A DNA stretch of 5,662 nucleotides from an uncultured Rhodobacterales bacterium (GCA_937901055.1 CALCGO010000421.1:1-5662), one strand, 5' to 3'; positions 1-5,236 are shown, counted from the first letter of the stretch. Notes: generated by a model from the letters alone, not told the origin. Numbers and translations are program-made.

Positions 1-54
1 GCTGTTTTCAATGTGAATATGAATTGAATGTTGCGGCTTTTGGGAGGAAATCTG

Positions 55-153
55 ATGTTTTGGTTTGGTTCAGAGAACCCCAATGCAATTGACTCAGCAT
101 CAAAAAATACATATCTGGACACAGTTACAGGCGTTTTTATAACGTTTCGCTAA
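55..153 (+). CDS. Doubtful 32-residue ORF upstream of the acquired pair
   Basis: A short ATG-to-TAA frame preceded by a good GGAGG (43-47) with a 7-nt spacer. The product would be a 32-residue peptide beginning MFWFGSENPN and ending VFITFR, matching nothing I recognise. In the same frame an ATG at 28 would lengthen it to 41 residues, but the ribosome binding site favours 55. It lies 61 bp upstream of the next gene in the same orientation and could be a small leader gene or the remnant of a larger one. The only support is the ribosome binding site, so this is tentative. The rest of 1-214 is A/T-rich with nothing else I can name; a TATATT box at 190-195 may be a -10 element for the next gene, but no matching -35 element is visible. 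Confidence 0.2.
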   Translation: MFWFGSENPNAIDSASKNTYLDTVTGVFITFR

Positions 154-214
154 TATTTGTCTTTGCCTTATTTTAACCAAATAGGTTCATATATTAGTGC
201 TTTAGGAGGATGTA

Positions 215-475
215 ATGGCTGATACCGTAGAATTTGAAGGTAATATAACTTCTGTCACTCCAGACGGCAGATCAGGAATCGTACGTTTAGATAAAAAAAT
301 TTACAATATGGAATATGTTGTAATTTCTCCATCCACCGTTGGGCGAATTTCGCTAATGAACGGCATTGGCAGACTTCGCAAACAAGTTATGGTGCAAGGT
401 TTAGCCTTTCCAGGAGTTGACGCGCTCATAGCGAAATCTGTATCTTTAAAAGATAAAGAACAAATAGAAGCGTAG
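215..475 (+). CDS. Small beta-rich protein of unknown function, possibly OB/cold-shock-like
   Basis: An 86-residue protein with a strong ribosome binding site (AGGAGG, 204-209, 5 nt before ATG). I do not recognise the family. It appears to be mostly short beta strands: residues 5-15 (EFEGNITSVTP), 20-30 (SGIVRLDKKIY), 33-38 and 56-78. There is no signal peptide or membrane segment, so it is probably cytoplasmic. The spacing of a G-x-I-x-x-V turn near the N-terminus, a Leu-x-x-Gly near residue 50 and a final A-x-x-V strand recalls OB-fold/cold-shock proteins, but the RNA-binding aromatic motifs of true Csp are absent, so this is only a structural guess. Codons such as ATA, AGA and TTA are frequent, unlike the genes to the right, which suggests recent acquisition. 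It is followed after 10 nt by the papain-like hydrolase gene and very probably shares its transcript, as partner, regulator or targeting subunit. Confidence 0.75.
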   Translation: MADTVEFEGNITSVTPDGRSGIVRLDKKIYNMEYVVISPSTVGRISLMNGIGRLRKQVMVQGLAFPGVDALIAKSVSLKDKEQIEA

Positions 476-485
476 GAGCTAATAA

Positions 486-1244
486 TTGAGCAGTCTCGAC
501 AATGGGACGCCGAGCAGTGGGACAGAACAAATAATAAGCCGGAAAACGCTAGAAAGCGAGCTTCGGCCAGCTGTCTATAAATCTGTCAGTCGCTATCTAA
601 ATAAAACTCAATCTCCCAAAATCCCAAACCATGAGAACTTAAGGGTTGGAGATATTGTACTTAGTCGGCCACTTAAAAAAGGAAACCCCGCTAAAAGTGC
701 TGTTGAAGCGGCGCAAATTCAGCACGGTTTCCTAGGCGACGCCGCATATTGGACTCATGCAGCTTTATGTGTTGGAGACCTGCATATTGTTGAGTCACAA
801 GTTCGAAACTGGACAGGACTAGATTGGGTGAATCCAAAAATCTGGCGCGGCAAGCCAAGCGTGCAAGTGGCCCCAATAACAAAGTACTCAAGCACGCACG
901 AAATCACTATATTTAGGAACAATAACGAAAAGTTCTCCGAATTTCGCGGATTGGTCGCAAGATATGCTTTGTTGGATCATGCCATATATCCAAGAAAGTA
1001 CGATTGGATAACTGCAGCACAAGCAGCAAGCGCCTCAGACGCGGAGGAACGCGTAGAGCCGAACCACACAGATCGAATAAACTGCAGTGAATTCATTCTT
1101 GAGTGCTATGCTATAGGCGGGTCCGCACTGGTCTTAGAATATGACGATGTATCAACTGGCGGCGCGTTCTTCCTTCCTGCTGATTTCTATACTCATCCGT
1201 CATTTAAACCGGTTGATATCGATTATTATAAAATTTCAGATTAA
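486..1244 (+). CDS. Permuted papain-like (YiiX/NlpC-P60-related) cysteine hydrolase
   Basis: A 252-residue protein starting at TTG. The start is chosen because AGGAG (474-478), overlapping the upstream TAG stop, sits 7 nt before it. The sequence shows the hallmarks of the circularly permuted papain-like fold: VGDIVL at 54-59, a His in WTHAALCVGD (His91), a Glu two strands later in IVES (Glu103), and a late catalytic Cys in NCSEFI (Cys200), followed by a C-terminal LPADFYTHPSF segment (230-240) like the P-x-D-L tail of YiiX relatives. In this superfamily the His precedes the Cys, the reverse of classical NlpC/P60. Members act as peptidases, amidases or lipid acyl hydrolases; the substrate here cannot be told. 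No signal peptide or transmembrane segment is visible, so it is probably cytosolic rather than a cell-wall enzyme. The first 45 residues are polar and may be a linker. Codon use is A/T-rich, as in the partner gene. Confidence 0.85.
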   Translation: MSSLDNGTPSSGTEQIISRKTLESELRPAVYKSVSRYLNKTQSPKIPNHENLRVGDIVLSRPLKKGNPAKSAVEAAQIQHGFLGDAAYWTHAALCVGDLHIVESQVRNWTGLDWVNPKIWRGKPSVQVAPITKYSSTHEITIFRNNNEKFSEFRGLVARYALLDHAIYPRKYDWITAAQAASASDAEERVEPNHTDRINCSEFILECYAIGGSALVLEYDDVSTGGAFFLPADFYTHPSFKPVDIDYYKISD

Positions 1245-1269
1245 TCCTTAACGCCCTCACCCACAAAAA

Positions 1270-1313
1270 CGTACATACGCGTTGTGTACGGGTTGTGTAC
1301 GTGTTGTGCACAC
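1270..1313 (+). repeat. Three tandem 11-bp repeats (GTTGTGTACGN type)
   Basis: Three direct copies begin at 1281, 1292 and 1303: GTTGTGTACGG, GTTGTGTACGT and the diverged GTTGTGCACAC. The period is 11 bp, near one helical turn. The first copy also forms an inverted pair with CGTACA at 1270-1275 (partner TGTACG at 1285-1290). The last copy contains the 8-bp palindrome TGTGCACA (1305-1312). An inverted copy of the core, TACACAACCCG, lies at 1411-1421 (partner CGGGTTGTGTA at 1289-1299). It sits just 3' of the acquired operon. It may be a dispersed intergenic repeat, a protein-binding array or the edge of an element. A GC-rich hairpin (CGCGG 1321-1325 with CCGCG 1334-1338) follows; it lacks a T-tract and is not a standard terminator. 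Confidence 0.8.
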
Positions 1314-1707
1314 GGGTTTTCGCGGTTTCAGCGCCGCGTTAACTATTTCAAATCGGAAACTTCAGAAGGCGAAGAAGCCTCCGAAATTGCCCGATAATTT
1401 CGCGCCCCGTTACACAACCCGGGCTGTCGACGGTCAAGAAGTTCCAACCAGCCATAAGGCCATTCTGCGCGCCCGAGCGGGATCAGTTGTCGCCAATATG
1501 GCCCACCGCACCGAGCTGATGTACCCTTACGACAACCGCGTCCACCAGCACAATTTGCAGCTACATCGTTTGCAGAATCGGTGGGTTTCAGGCTATTCTA
1601 GCCATATATATAAAGAAAATACTGCGCTCGGGGCAAATTCTAATTCGGAGAAATGTTATGTCGATAACCAAAGGATGTTGGAAAATCGGAAACAAGGAAC
1701 GGAATGA
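1282..1707 (+). CDS. Possible unrecognised coding region or gene remnant
   Basis: This frame is open from 1252 to a stop at 1705-1707 and fills most of the 413-bp gap between the hydrolase and the next small ORF. The formal TTG start at 1282 lies inside the tandem repeat and has no ribosome binding site. The only in-frame ATG in the convincing part is at 1498. From 1462 to 1560, 25 of 33 codons end in G or C, and the translation (for example HRTELMYPYDNRVHQHN) looks protein-like. Past about residue 105 it degrades into unconvincing sequence and overlaps the better-supported ORF at 1658. I recognise no family. It could be a decayed fragment, a gene with an unnoticed frameshift, or chance. Apart from this, the repeats and a weak promoter, I see nothing in 1245-1657. 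Confidence 0.2.
   Translation: MCTGCVRVVHTGFRGFSAALTISNRKLQKAKKPPKLPDNFAPRYTTRAVDGQEVPTSHKAILRARAGSVVANMAHRTELMYPYDNRVHQHNLQLHRLQNRWVSGYSSHIYKENTALGANSNSEKCYVDNQRMLENRKQGTE
1570..1599 (+). promoter_or_regulatory. Weak candidate promoter for the small ORF at 1658
   Basis: TTGCAG (1570-1575) and TATTCT (1594-1599) are spaced by 18 nt, which fits a sigma-70-type promoter with a start near 1606 and a leader of about 50 nt before the ATG at 1658. The A/T-rich run immediately downstream (1604-1620) could supply other -10 elements. This is motif matching only. Confidence 0.22.
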
Positions 1708-1867
1708 AGTTGATGAGGTTCTTATAACGTCCGCGCACCATCCATCAGAGGTCGTGCGGCAAGAATACTACGTTCTGGCCGGGATGGAACCCGACATTGA
1801 CAGTCTGCCATGGCTCGACGATCTAACCCCCGAGCAGAGGCGAAAGATCGAGCTGGGGGAGCCTTAA
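1658..1867 (+). CDS. Small acidic hypothetical protein
   Basis: A 69-residue ORF with a reasonable ribosome binding site (GGAG at 1647-1650, 7 nt before ATG). I do not recognise the family. The N-terminal third is mixed charged (MSITKGCWKIGNKERNE) and the C-terminal third is acidic and probably helical, ending in PWLDDLTPEQRRKIELGEP (residues 51-69). It has no signal peptide, membrane segment or cysteine cluster. The gene is convergent with the adenosine kinase, and the two stop codons overlap within TTAA (1864-1867), so neither gene has its own 3' region here and no terminator is visible. Codon use is intermediate between the A/T-rich island and the core genes. It could be a genuine small cytoplasmic protein or the tail of a shortened gene. 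The ribosome binding site and the tidy C-terminus favour a real gene. Confidence 0.5.
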   Translation: MSITKGCWKIGNKERNEVDEVLITSAHHPSEVVRQEYYVLAGMEPDIDSLPWLDDLTPEQRRKIELGEP

Positions 1868-2856
1868 ACCAACCCCTCACCCGCAAACATGTCCATCAAA
1901 TCCGCCTCAGGCCGCGCCCCTATATGGCCAATAATCTCCCCCGCCGCAACGCAACCCATACGGCCGCAAGTCAACAAATCACGGCCCGACGTCAGACCAT
2001 ACAGGAATCCAGCTGCGAACAGGTCGCCAGCACCGGTTGCGTCCTCAACGTGCAAGGCAGCGGCGGGCGCATGCACCTCATCCGTTCCGCTGACAACATA
2101 GGCGCCGCGCTCACCTACGGTGCACGCTAAAATATCCACATCGGCTGCGCCCAACGTCATCGCCACACTCAAGTCATCTGTTTGGTATAAAGACATAATT
2201 TCGTGTTCATTGCAGAACAAAAGGTCCACGTCAGTGCGGATCATTTCAAGGAACGCATCGCGATGACGTTCCACACAAAACGGGTCTGAAAGCGTAATCG
2301 AAACCCTTCCGCCGGCCCCTCGGCACGCTCCGATGGCCTTGGCAAACGCCGCATGGCTGTCCGGACCGTCAAACCGGTATCCCTCAAGGTAAATCCATTC
2401 AGCGCCGGCCATAATGCCTTCATCAATATCATCCGGCGACAGGAATTCCGACACGCCAAGGTAGGTGTTCATCGACCGCTCACCATCCGGTGATACCAAC
2501 ACCATGCAACGCCCCGTCTCGGCATCATGGTCCGAGTTCGCCAAAGGCGTATCGAAATCCGCCCCCTGCGCTTTGATGTCGTGGGAAAAAATACCGCCCA
2601 GCTGGTCGGCCTTAACTTTGGAAACATACGCCGAGCGCACACCAAGTGCTGCGAGTCCCGCGATAGTATTTGCCGCTGACCCGCCCGAGATTTCCATAGC
2701 TGGTCCCATGACTCCGTACAGCTCCGCCGCGCGGTCTGTATCAATCAGTTGCATGATGCCCTTCTCGACGCCATGGGTTGTAAGAAAGTCATCTTCCACA
2801 TGCGCGAGGATATCGACCATCGCGTTACCGATGCCAACCACTTGGTACTTTTTCAT
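1864..2856 (-). CDS. Adenosine kinase (PfkB/ribokinase family)
   Basis: A 330-residue cytoplasmic sugar/nucleoside kinase, full length for the family. The likely reaction is ATP-dependent phosphorylation of adenosine to AMP in purine salvage. Visible motifs are the N-terminal GIGNAMVDI substrate strand (8-16), the first PfkB signature GGSAANT (58-64), the NEHE motif that helps place Mg-ATP (216-219), a TVGERGAY nucleotide-binding loop (246-253) and the second signature DATGAGDLFAAGF (272-284) with catalytic base Asp278 and its anion-hole GAG. The adenosine assignment rests on overall resemblance to alphaproteobacterial proteins so annotated; another nucleoside or sugar cannot be excluded. The ATG overlaps the upstream nth stop as ATGA, and its ribosome binding site (GAGGA, minus strand of 2866-2870) lies inside the nth coding sequence. 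The two genes are therefore co-transcribed and probably translationally coupled. Confidence 0.95.
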   Translation of the reverse strand: MKKYQVVGIGNAMVDILAHVEDDFLTTHGVEKGIMQLIDTDRAAELYGVMGPAMEISGGSAANTIAGLAALGVRSAYVSKVKADQLGGIFSHDIKAQGADFDTPLANSDHDAETGRCMVLVSPDGERSMNTYLGVSEFLSPDDIDEGIMAGAEWIYLEGYRFDGPDSHAAFAKAIGACRGAGGRVSITLSDPFCVERHRDAFLEMIRTDVDLLFCNEHEIMSLYQTDDLSVAMTLGAADVDILACTVGERGAYVVSGTDEVHAPAAALHVEDATGAGDLFAAGFLYGLTSGRDLLTCGRMGCVAAGEIIGHIGARPEADLMDMFAGEGLV

Positions 2857-3497
2857 ATTGTTTTATCCTCGGAATCGCACAGATCGGCGATGATACAGTT
2901 GGCACAAACAGGCTTTCGGGCTTTGCATATATACCGCCCGTGCAAAATCATCCAGTGGTGCGCGTGATGTTGATATTCCGCTGGAATATGGTCTTCAATC
3001 GCACGCTCTACGGCCACGACATCCTTGCCAATTGCCACCCCCGTGCGATTGCCAAACCGGAATATATGCGTGTCCACGGCCTGTGTTGGCTGATGAAACC
3101 ACATGTTCAGAACCACGTTGGCCGTCTTGCGACCGACCCCCGGCAGGCTTTCAAGCGCGGCGCGAGACGAAGGGACCGTACTGTCATACACGTCTACCAA
3201 CCGCTGGCTTAACTTAATTACGTTCTTGGCCTTATTGCGGAACAACCCGATGGTTTTGATATGCTCGATCAAGCCCTCTTCGCCCAGCGCCAGCATCTTT
3301 TCTGGCGTATCGGCCACCATGAACAGCTCGGCCGTCGCCCGATTCACGCCAATATCCGTCGCTTGCGCCGATAGGGCCACGGCCACGACCAAAGTATACG
3401 CGTTCACATGGTCCAGCTCACCCTTCGGTTCCGGCTCGCTGGCCTGAAAACGCCGAAAAATTTCGGATATAGTTTTATAGTCGAGGTGGGTGGTCAT
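2853..3497 (-). CDS. nth: Endonuclease III (DNA glycosylase / AP lyase)
   Basis: A 214-residue base-excision-repair enzyme (E. coli Nth is 211). It removes oxidised pyrimidines such as thymine glycol and nicks the abasic site by beta-elimination. The helix-hairpin-helix LPGVGRKTA is at 118-126 with the Schiff-base Lys124. The catalytic Asp142 lies in VDTHIFRFGNR. The C-terminal [4Fe-4S] ligands follow the C-x6-C-x2-C-x5-C pattern at Cys191, Cys198, Cys201 and Cys207. All key residues are present. An in-frame TTG at 3516-3518 would add seven residues. I prefer the ATG at 3495-3497 because it has an AGGGA just upstream and because the TTG lies inside a probable regulatory motif. It is divergent from the ada-like gene and is the first gene of a two-gene operon with the adenosine kinase. 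Confidence 0.95.
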   Translation of the reverse strand: MTTHLDYKTISEIFRRFQASEPEPKGELDHVNAYTLVVAVALSAQATDIGVNRATAELFMVADTPEKMLALGEEGLIEHIKTIGLFRNKAKNVIKLSQRLVDVYDSTVPSSRAALESLPGVGRKTANVVLNMWFHQPTQAVDTHIFRFGNRTGVAIGKDVVAVERAIEDHIPAEYQHHAHHWMILHGRYICKARKPVCANCIIADLCDSEDKTI

Positions 3498-3506
3498 AGC
3501 GTCCCT

Positions 3507-3550
3507 AATAAAGCGCAAGATTCGGGTGGAGTTTTACCGTCTTTGCGCTA
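3507..3550. promoter_or_regulatory. Inverted AGCGCAA motifs (Ada-box-like operator) between nth and ada
   Basis: AGCGCAA at 3512-3518 and its inverted copy TTGCGCT at 3543-3549 are separated by 24 bp, with centres 31 bp apart, about three helical turns. The left copy extends to AATAAAGCGCAA, close to the AAAGCGCAA core of the E. coli Ada box. Both lie in the 84-bp gap between two divergent repair genes, one of which encodes an AraC-type domain. Binding by the neighbouring Ada-like protein is an inference. No convincing -35/-10 pair for either gene is visible. Confidence 0.5.
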
Positions 3551-3581
3551 CGTTGGCTATGCAAATAACAAGGACTGCGCG

Positions 3582-4427
3582 ATGAACAACCTAAGCGATA
3601 AAGACCCTTATCACTATGCCGTAATAGGCCGCGCAATTGCGTTCATCGGGGATCGGGTAGCCGACCAACCTTCGCTTGAAGAAACGGCGACTGCCGTTGG
3701 TTTATCTCCTGCTCATTTTCAGCGTGTTTTCAGCCAATGGGTCGGCGTTAGCCCCAAAAGATATCAACAATACTTGACCTTGGACCATGCGAAAGATCTT
3801 CTCGACAACCGCTTCACGGTTCTGGACACATCGCAAGAAACGGGGTTGTCCGGCTCAAGCCGCCTGCACGATTTATTCGTGAAATGGGAGGCGATGTCGC
3901 CCGGCGAATATGCCCGAAAGGGTGAAGGGTTAATCATAAACTTTGGGTGGTTCGACAGCCCGTTTGGCGAGGTCCTGACCATGGGCACGACACGCGGATT
4001 ATGCGGCATGGCGTTTTCATCTGAATTCGGGCGCGACATTGCTATGCAGGACATGGCCAGCCGTTGGCCCAACGCGCAATTTGTCGAAAATCCCGAGGCC
4101 CTCGCCCATTGGACATCGGCAGCATTTGGGCAGGGTGGCGAGGCCGCGTTACACCTGATCGGCGCGCCCTTTCAGATAAAAGTATGGGAAGCTTTGCTTT
4201 CCATTCCATCTGGCCACGTCACCACATACTCCGAAATCGCCTCACGTATCGGAAACCCCAAGGCCGTTCGCGCAGTCGGCACCGCCGTTGGCAAGAACCC
4301 TGTCAGCTGGCTGATCCCCTGCCATCGCGCTTTGCGTAAATCCGGCGGACTAGGCGGATACCACTGGGGCCTGCCCGTCAAACGCGCAATGCTTGCCTAC
4401 GAGGCGGCACGTCTGGAGGCCGGTTAA
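3582..4427 (+). CDS. ada: AraC-type regulator fused to O6-methylguanine-DNA methyltransferase
   Basis: A 281-residue Ada-like protein. Residues about 10-112 are an AraC/XylS DNA-binding domain with two helix-turn-helix units (about 32-53 and 80-104). Residues about 120-281 are the suicide alkyltransferase with FQIKVWEALLSIPSG (197-211), the Arg finger region VRAVGTAVGKNP (229-240, Arg230) and the active-site PCHR (246-249, acceptor Cys247). It transfers alkyl groups from O6-alkylguanine (and O4-alkylthymine) to Cys247 in the cytoplasm. Unlike E. coli Ada, it lacks the N-terminal zinc domain that takes methyl groups from phosphotriesters and switches Ada into an activator. Whether and how it senses damage is therefore unclear, and the ada symbol is by architecture only. 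The start is the ATG at 3582, with AAGGA (3570-3574) 7 nt upstream; a longer frame to 3408 would overlap nth antisense and is rejected. Confidence 0.94.
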   Translation: MNNLSDKDPYHYAVIGRAIAFIGDRVADQPSLEETATAVGLSPAHFQRVFSQWVGVSPKRYQQYLTLDHAKDLLDNRFTVLDTSQETGLSGSSRLHDLFVKWEAMSPGEYARKGEGLIINFGWFDSPFGEVLTMGTTRGLCGMAFSSEFGRDIAMQDMASRWPNAQFVENPEALAHWTSAAFGQGGEAALHLIGAPFQIKVWEALLSIPSGHVTTYSEIASRIGNPKAVRAVGTAVGKNPVSWLIPCHRALRKSGGLGGYHWGLPVKRAMLAYEAARLEAG

Positions 4428-4539
4428 GCGAGATATTGCCCAAAATTCGGATGCGACCGGAAACAGGCTTGAATTACCCCCGTTTGACGCGAAAATAGGG
4501 GCAAGAAAGCAATTTACCTCTAAGTTAAGGATTTTTCCA

Positions 4540-5178
4540 ATGGCCGCATTCAAAACATTAAGCGTCATCACTCTCGCAGGCGCAATCACTTTGGCGGGGT
4601 GTACAAACCCTGATGGAACCGCAAACAACACCGGTACCGGTGCAGGCGTTGGTGCCGTACTTGGCGGCCTGTTTGGCCGTGCCGTTTCGGACGACAAAAC
4701 CCAAGGTACGCTGATCGGCGCTGCAATTGGTGGCGCACTTGGCGGGGCTATTGGCGCGGACCTCGACAAGCAAGAAGCAGCCCTTCGGGCCGAGATGGGC
4801 AACTCCGTTAGCATTATCAACACGGGCTCTCAGCTTATCGTATCGCTGCCCGAAGACATAACGTTTGCGACCAACAGCGCTGTGGTTAAGTCCAGCCTCA
4901 TCGGTGACCTCAACACGCTTGCTGCGAGCATGAACACATATCCGAACACCACAATCGAGGTGGTCGGCCACACGGATAACACAGGAACATCCGCCTATAA
5001 TCAGGCCTTGTCGGAACAGCGCGCTCGTGCAGTTCGTGGCATCCTGATTAACACGGTGACCCCAAGCCGTGTCGTTGCCTACGGCGTTGGCGAGACCCGT
5101 CCAATCGAATCGAATGCCTCTTCCGCCGGACGTCAGGCCAACCGCCGAGTGGAAATTTTCATCACGCCCAACGGCTAA
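4540..5178 (+). CDS. OmpA-family outer-membrane lipoprotein with glycine zipper (YiaD-like)
   Basis: A 212-residue lipoprotein. Residues 1-20 form a signal peptide ending in the lipobox LAGC (Cys21 lipidated). Thr22 at position +2 suggests transfer to the outer membrane. Residues 31-72 are rich in glycine with repeated GxxxG-like spacing (a glycine-zipper segment of about 40 residues, two stretches either side of the DDKTQ turn). Residues about 98-210 are an OmpA C-terminal-like domain that binds peptidoglycan. The motif VVGHTDNTG (141-149) is followed by NQALSEQRARAV (154-165); Asp146 and Arg161, 15 residues apart, match the diaminopimelate-binding Asp/Arg pair of OmpA. Its likely role is anchoring the outer membrane to the cell wall. 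The ATG at 4540 has AAGGA 8 nt upstream and exactly precedes the signal peptide; a longer in-frame start at 4393 would overlap the ada gene and bury the signal. A strong terminator follows. Confidence 0.94.
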   Translation: MAAFKTLSVITLAGAITLAGCTNPDGTANNTGTGAGVGAVLGGLFGRAVSDDKTQGTLIGAAIGGALGGAIGADLDKQEAALRAEMGNSVSIINTGSQLIVSLPEDITFATNSAVVKSSLIGDLNTLAASMNTYPNTTIEVVGHTDNTGTSAYNQALSEQRARAVRGILINTVTPSRVVAYGVGETRPIESNASSAGRQANRRVEIFITPNG

Positions 5179-5196
5179 ATTTCTGACAGTAACTTG

Positions 5197-5225
5197 AAAG
5201 GGTCGGTTTGCGCCGACCCTTTTTT
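5197..5225 (+). terminator. Intrinsic terminator of the OmpA-like lipoprotein gene
   Basis: A 10-bp perfect stem, AAAGGGTCGG (5197-5206) with CCGACCCTTT (5213-5222), closes a 6-nt loop and runs into six T residues (5220-5225). It begins 19 nt after the lipoprotein stop codon and insulates the downstream regulator gene. Confidence 0.92.
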
Positions 5226-5236
5226 ATGACTAATCC

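Noticed and set aside
3..92. Open frame from the window edge to a TGA at 90-92, possibly the tail of an upstream gene
   Set aside because: Only 29 codons with no recognisable motif, and another frame also stops nearby (25-27). The direction and identity of any upstream gene cannot be settled.
691..891. Minus-strand 66-residue frame inside the hydrolase gene
   Set aside because: It lies wholly antisense to a gene with clear family motifs and has no family features of its own.
1321..1338. CGCGG/CCGCG hairpin as a terminator for the hydrolase operon
   Set aside because: The stem is only 5 bp, there is no T-tract after it, and it is about 80 bp past the stop codon.
1281..1421. CRISPR array
   Set aside because: The repeats are 11 bp and directly abutting, with no spacers and no cas genes.
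1400..1660. Structured RNA gene (tmRNA or tRNA)
   Set aside because: No cloverleaf, T-loop motif or CCA end could be found by eye, and the third-base bias fits coding sequence better.
1810..2130. Plus-strand frames over the adenosine kinase (also 1889-2101 and 2465-2893)
   Set aside because: Antisense shadows of a gene with both PfkB signatures; low-complexity Arg/Pro/Thr-rich translations.
3498..3518. TTG start of nth adding seven residues
   Set aside because: No ribosome binding site; it overlaps the AGCGCAA motif; the ATG at 3497 gives a length close to E. coli Nth.
3408..3581. N-terminal extension of the Ada-like protein
   Set aside because: It would overlap nth antisense and has no ribosome binding site, while the ATG at 3582 has a well-spaced AAGGA and starts the domain neatly.
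4393..4539. Upstream extension of the OmpA-like lipoprotein
   Set aside because: It overlaps the ada 3' end and would place the signal peptide internally.
4350..4971. Minus-strand frames over the lipoprotein gene
   Set aside because: Antisense shadows created by the biased Gly/Ala codons of the glycine-zipper region.
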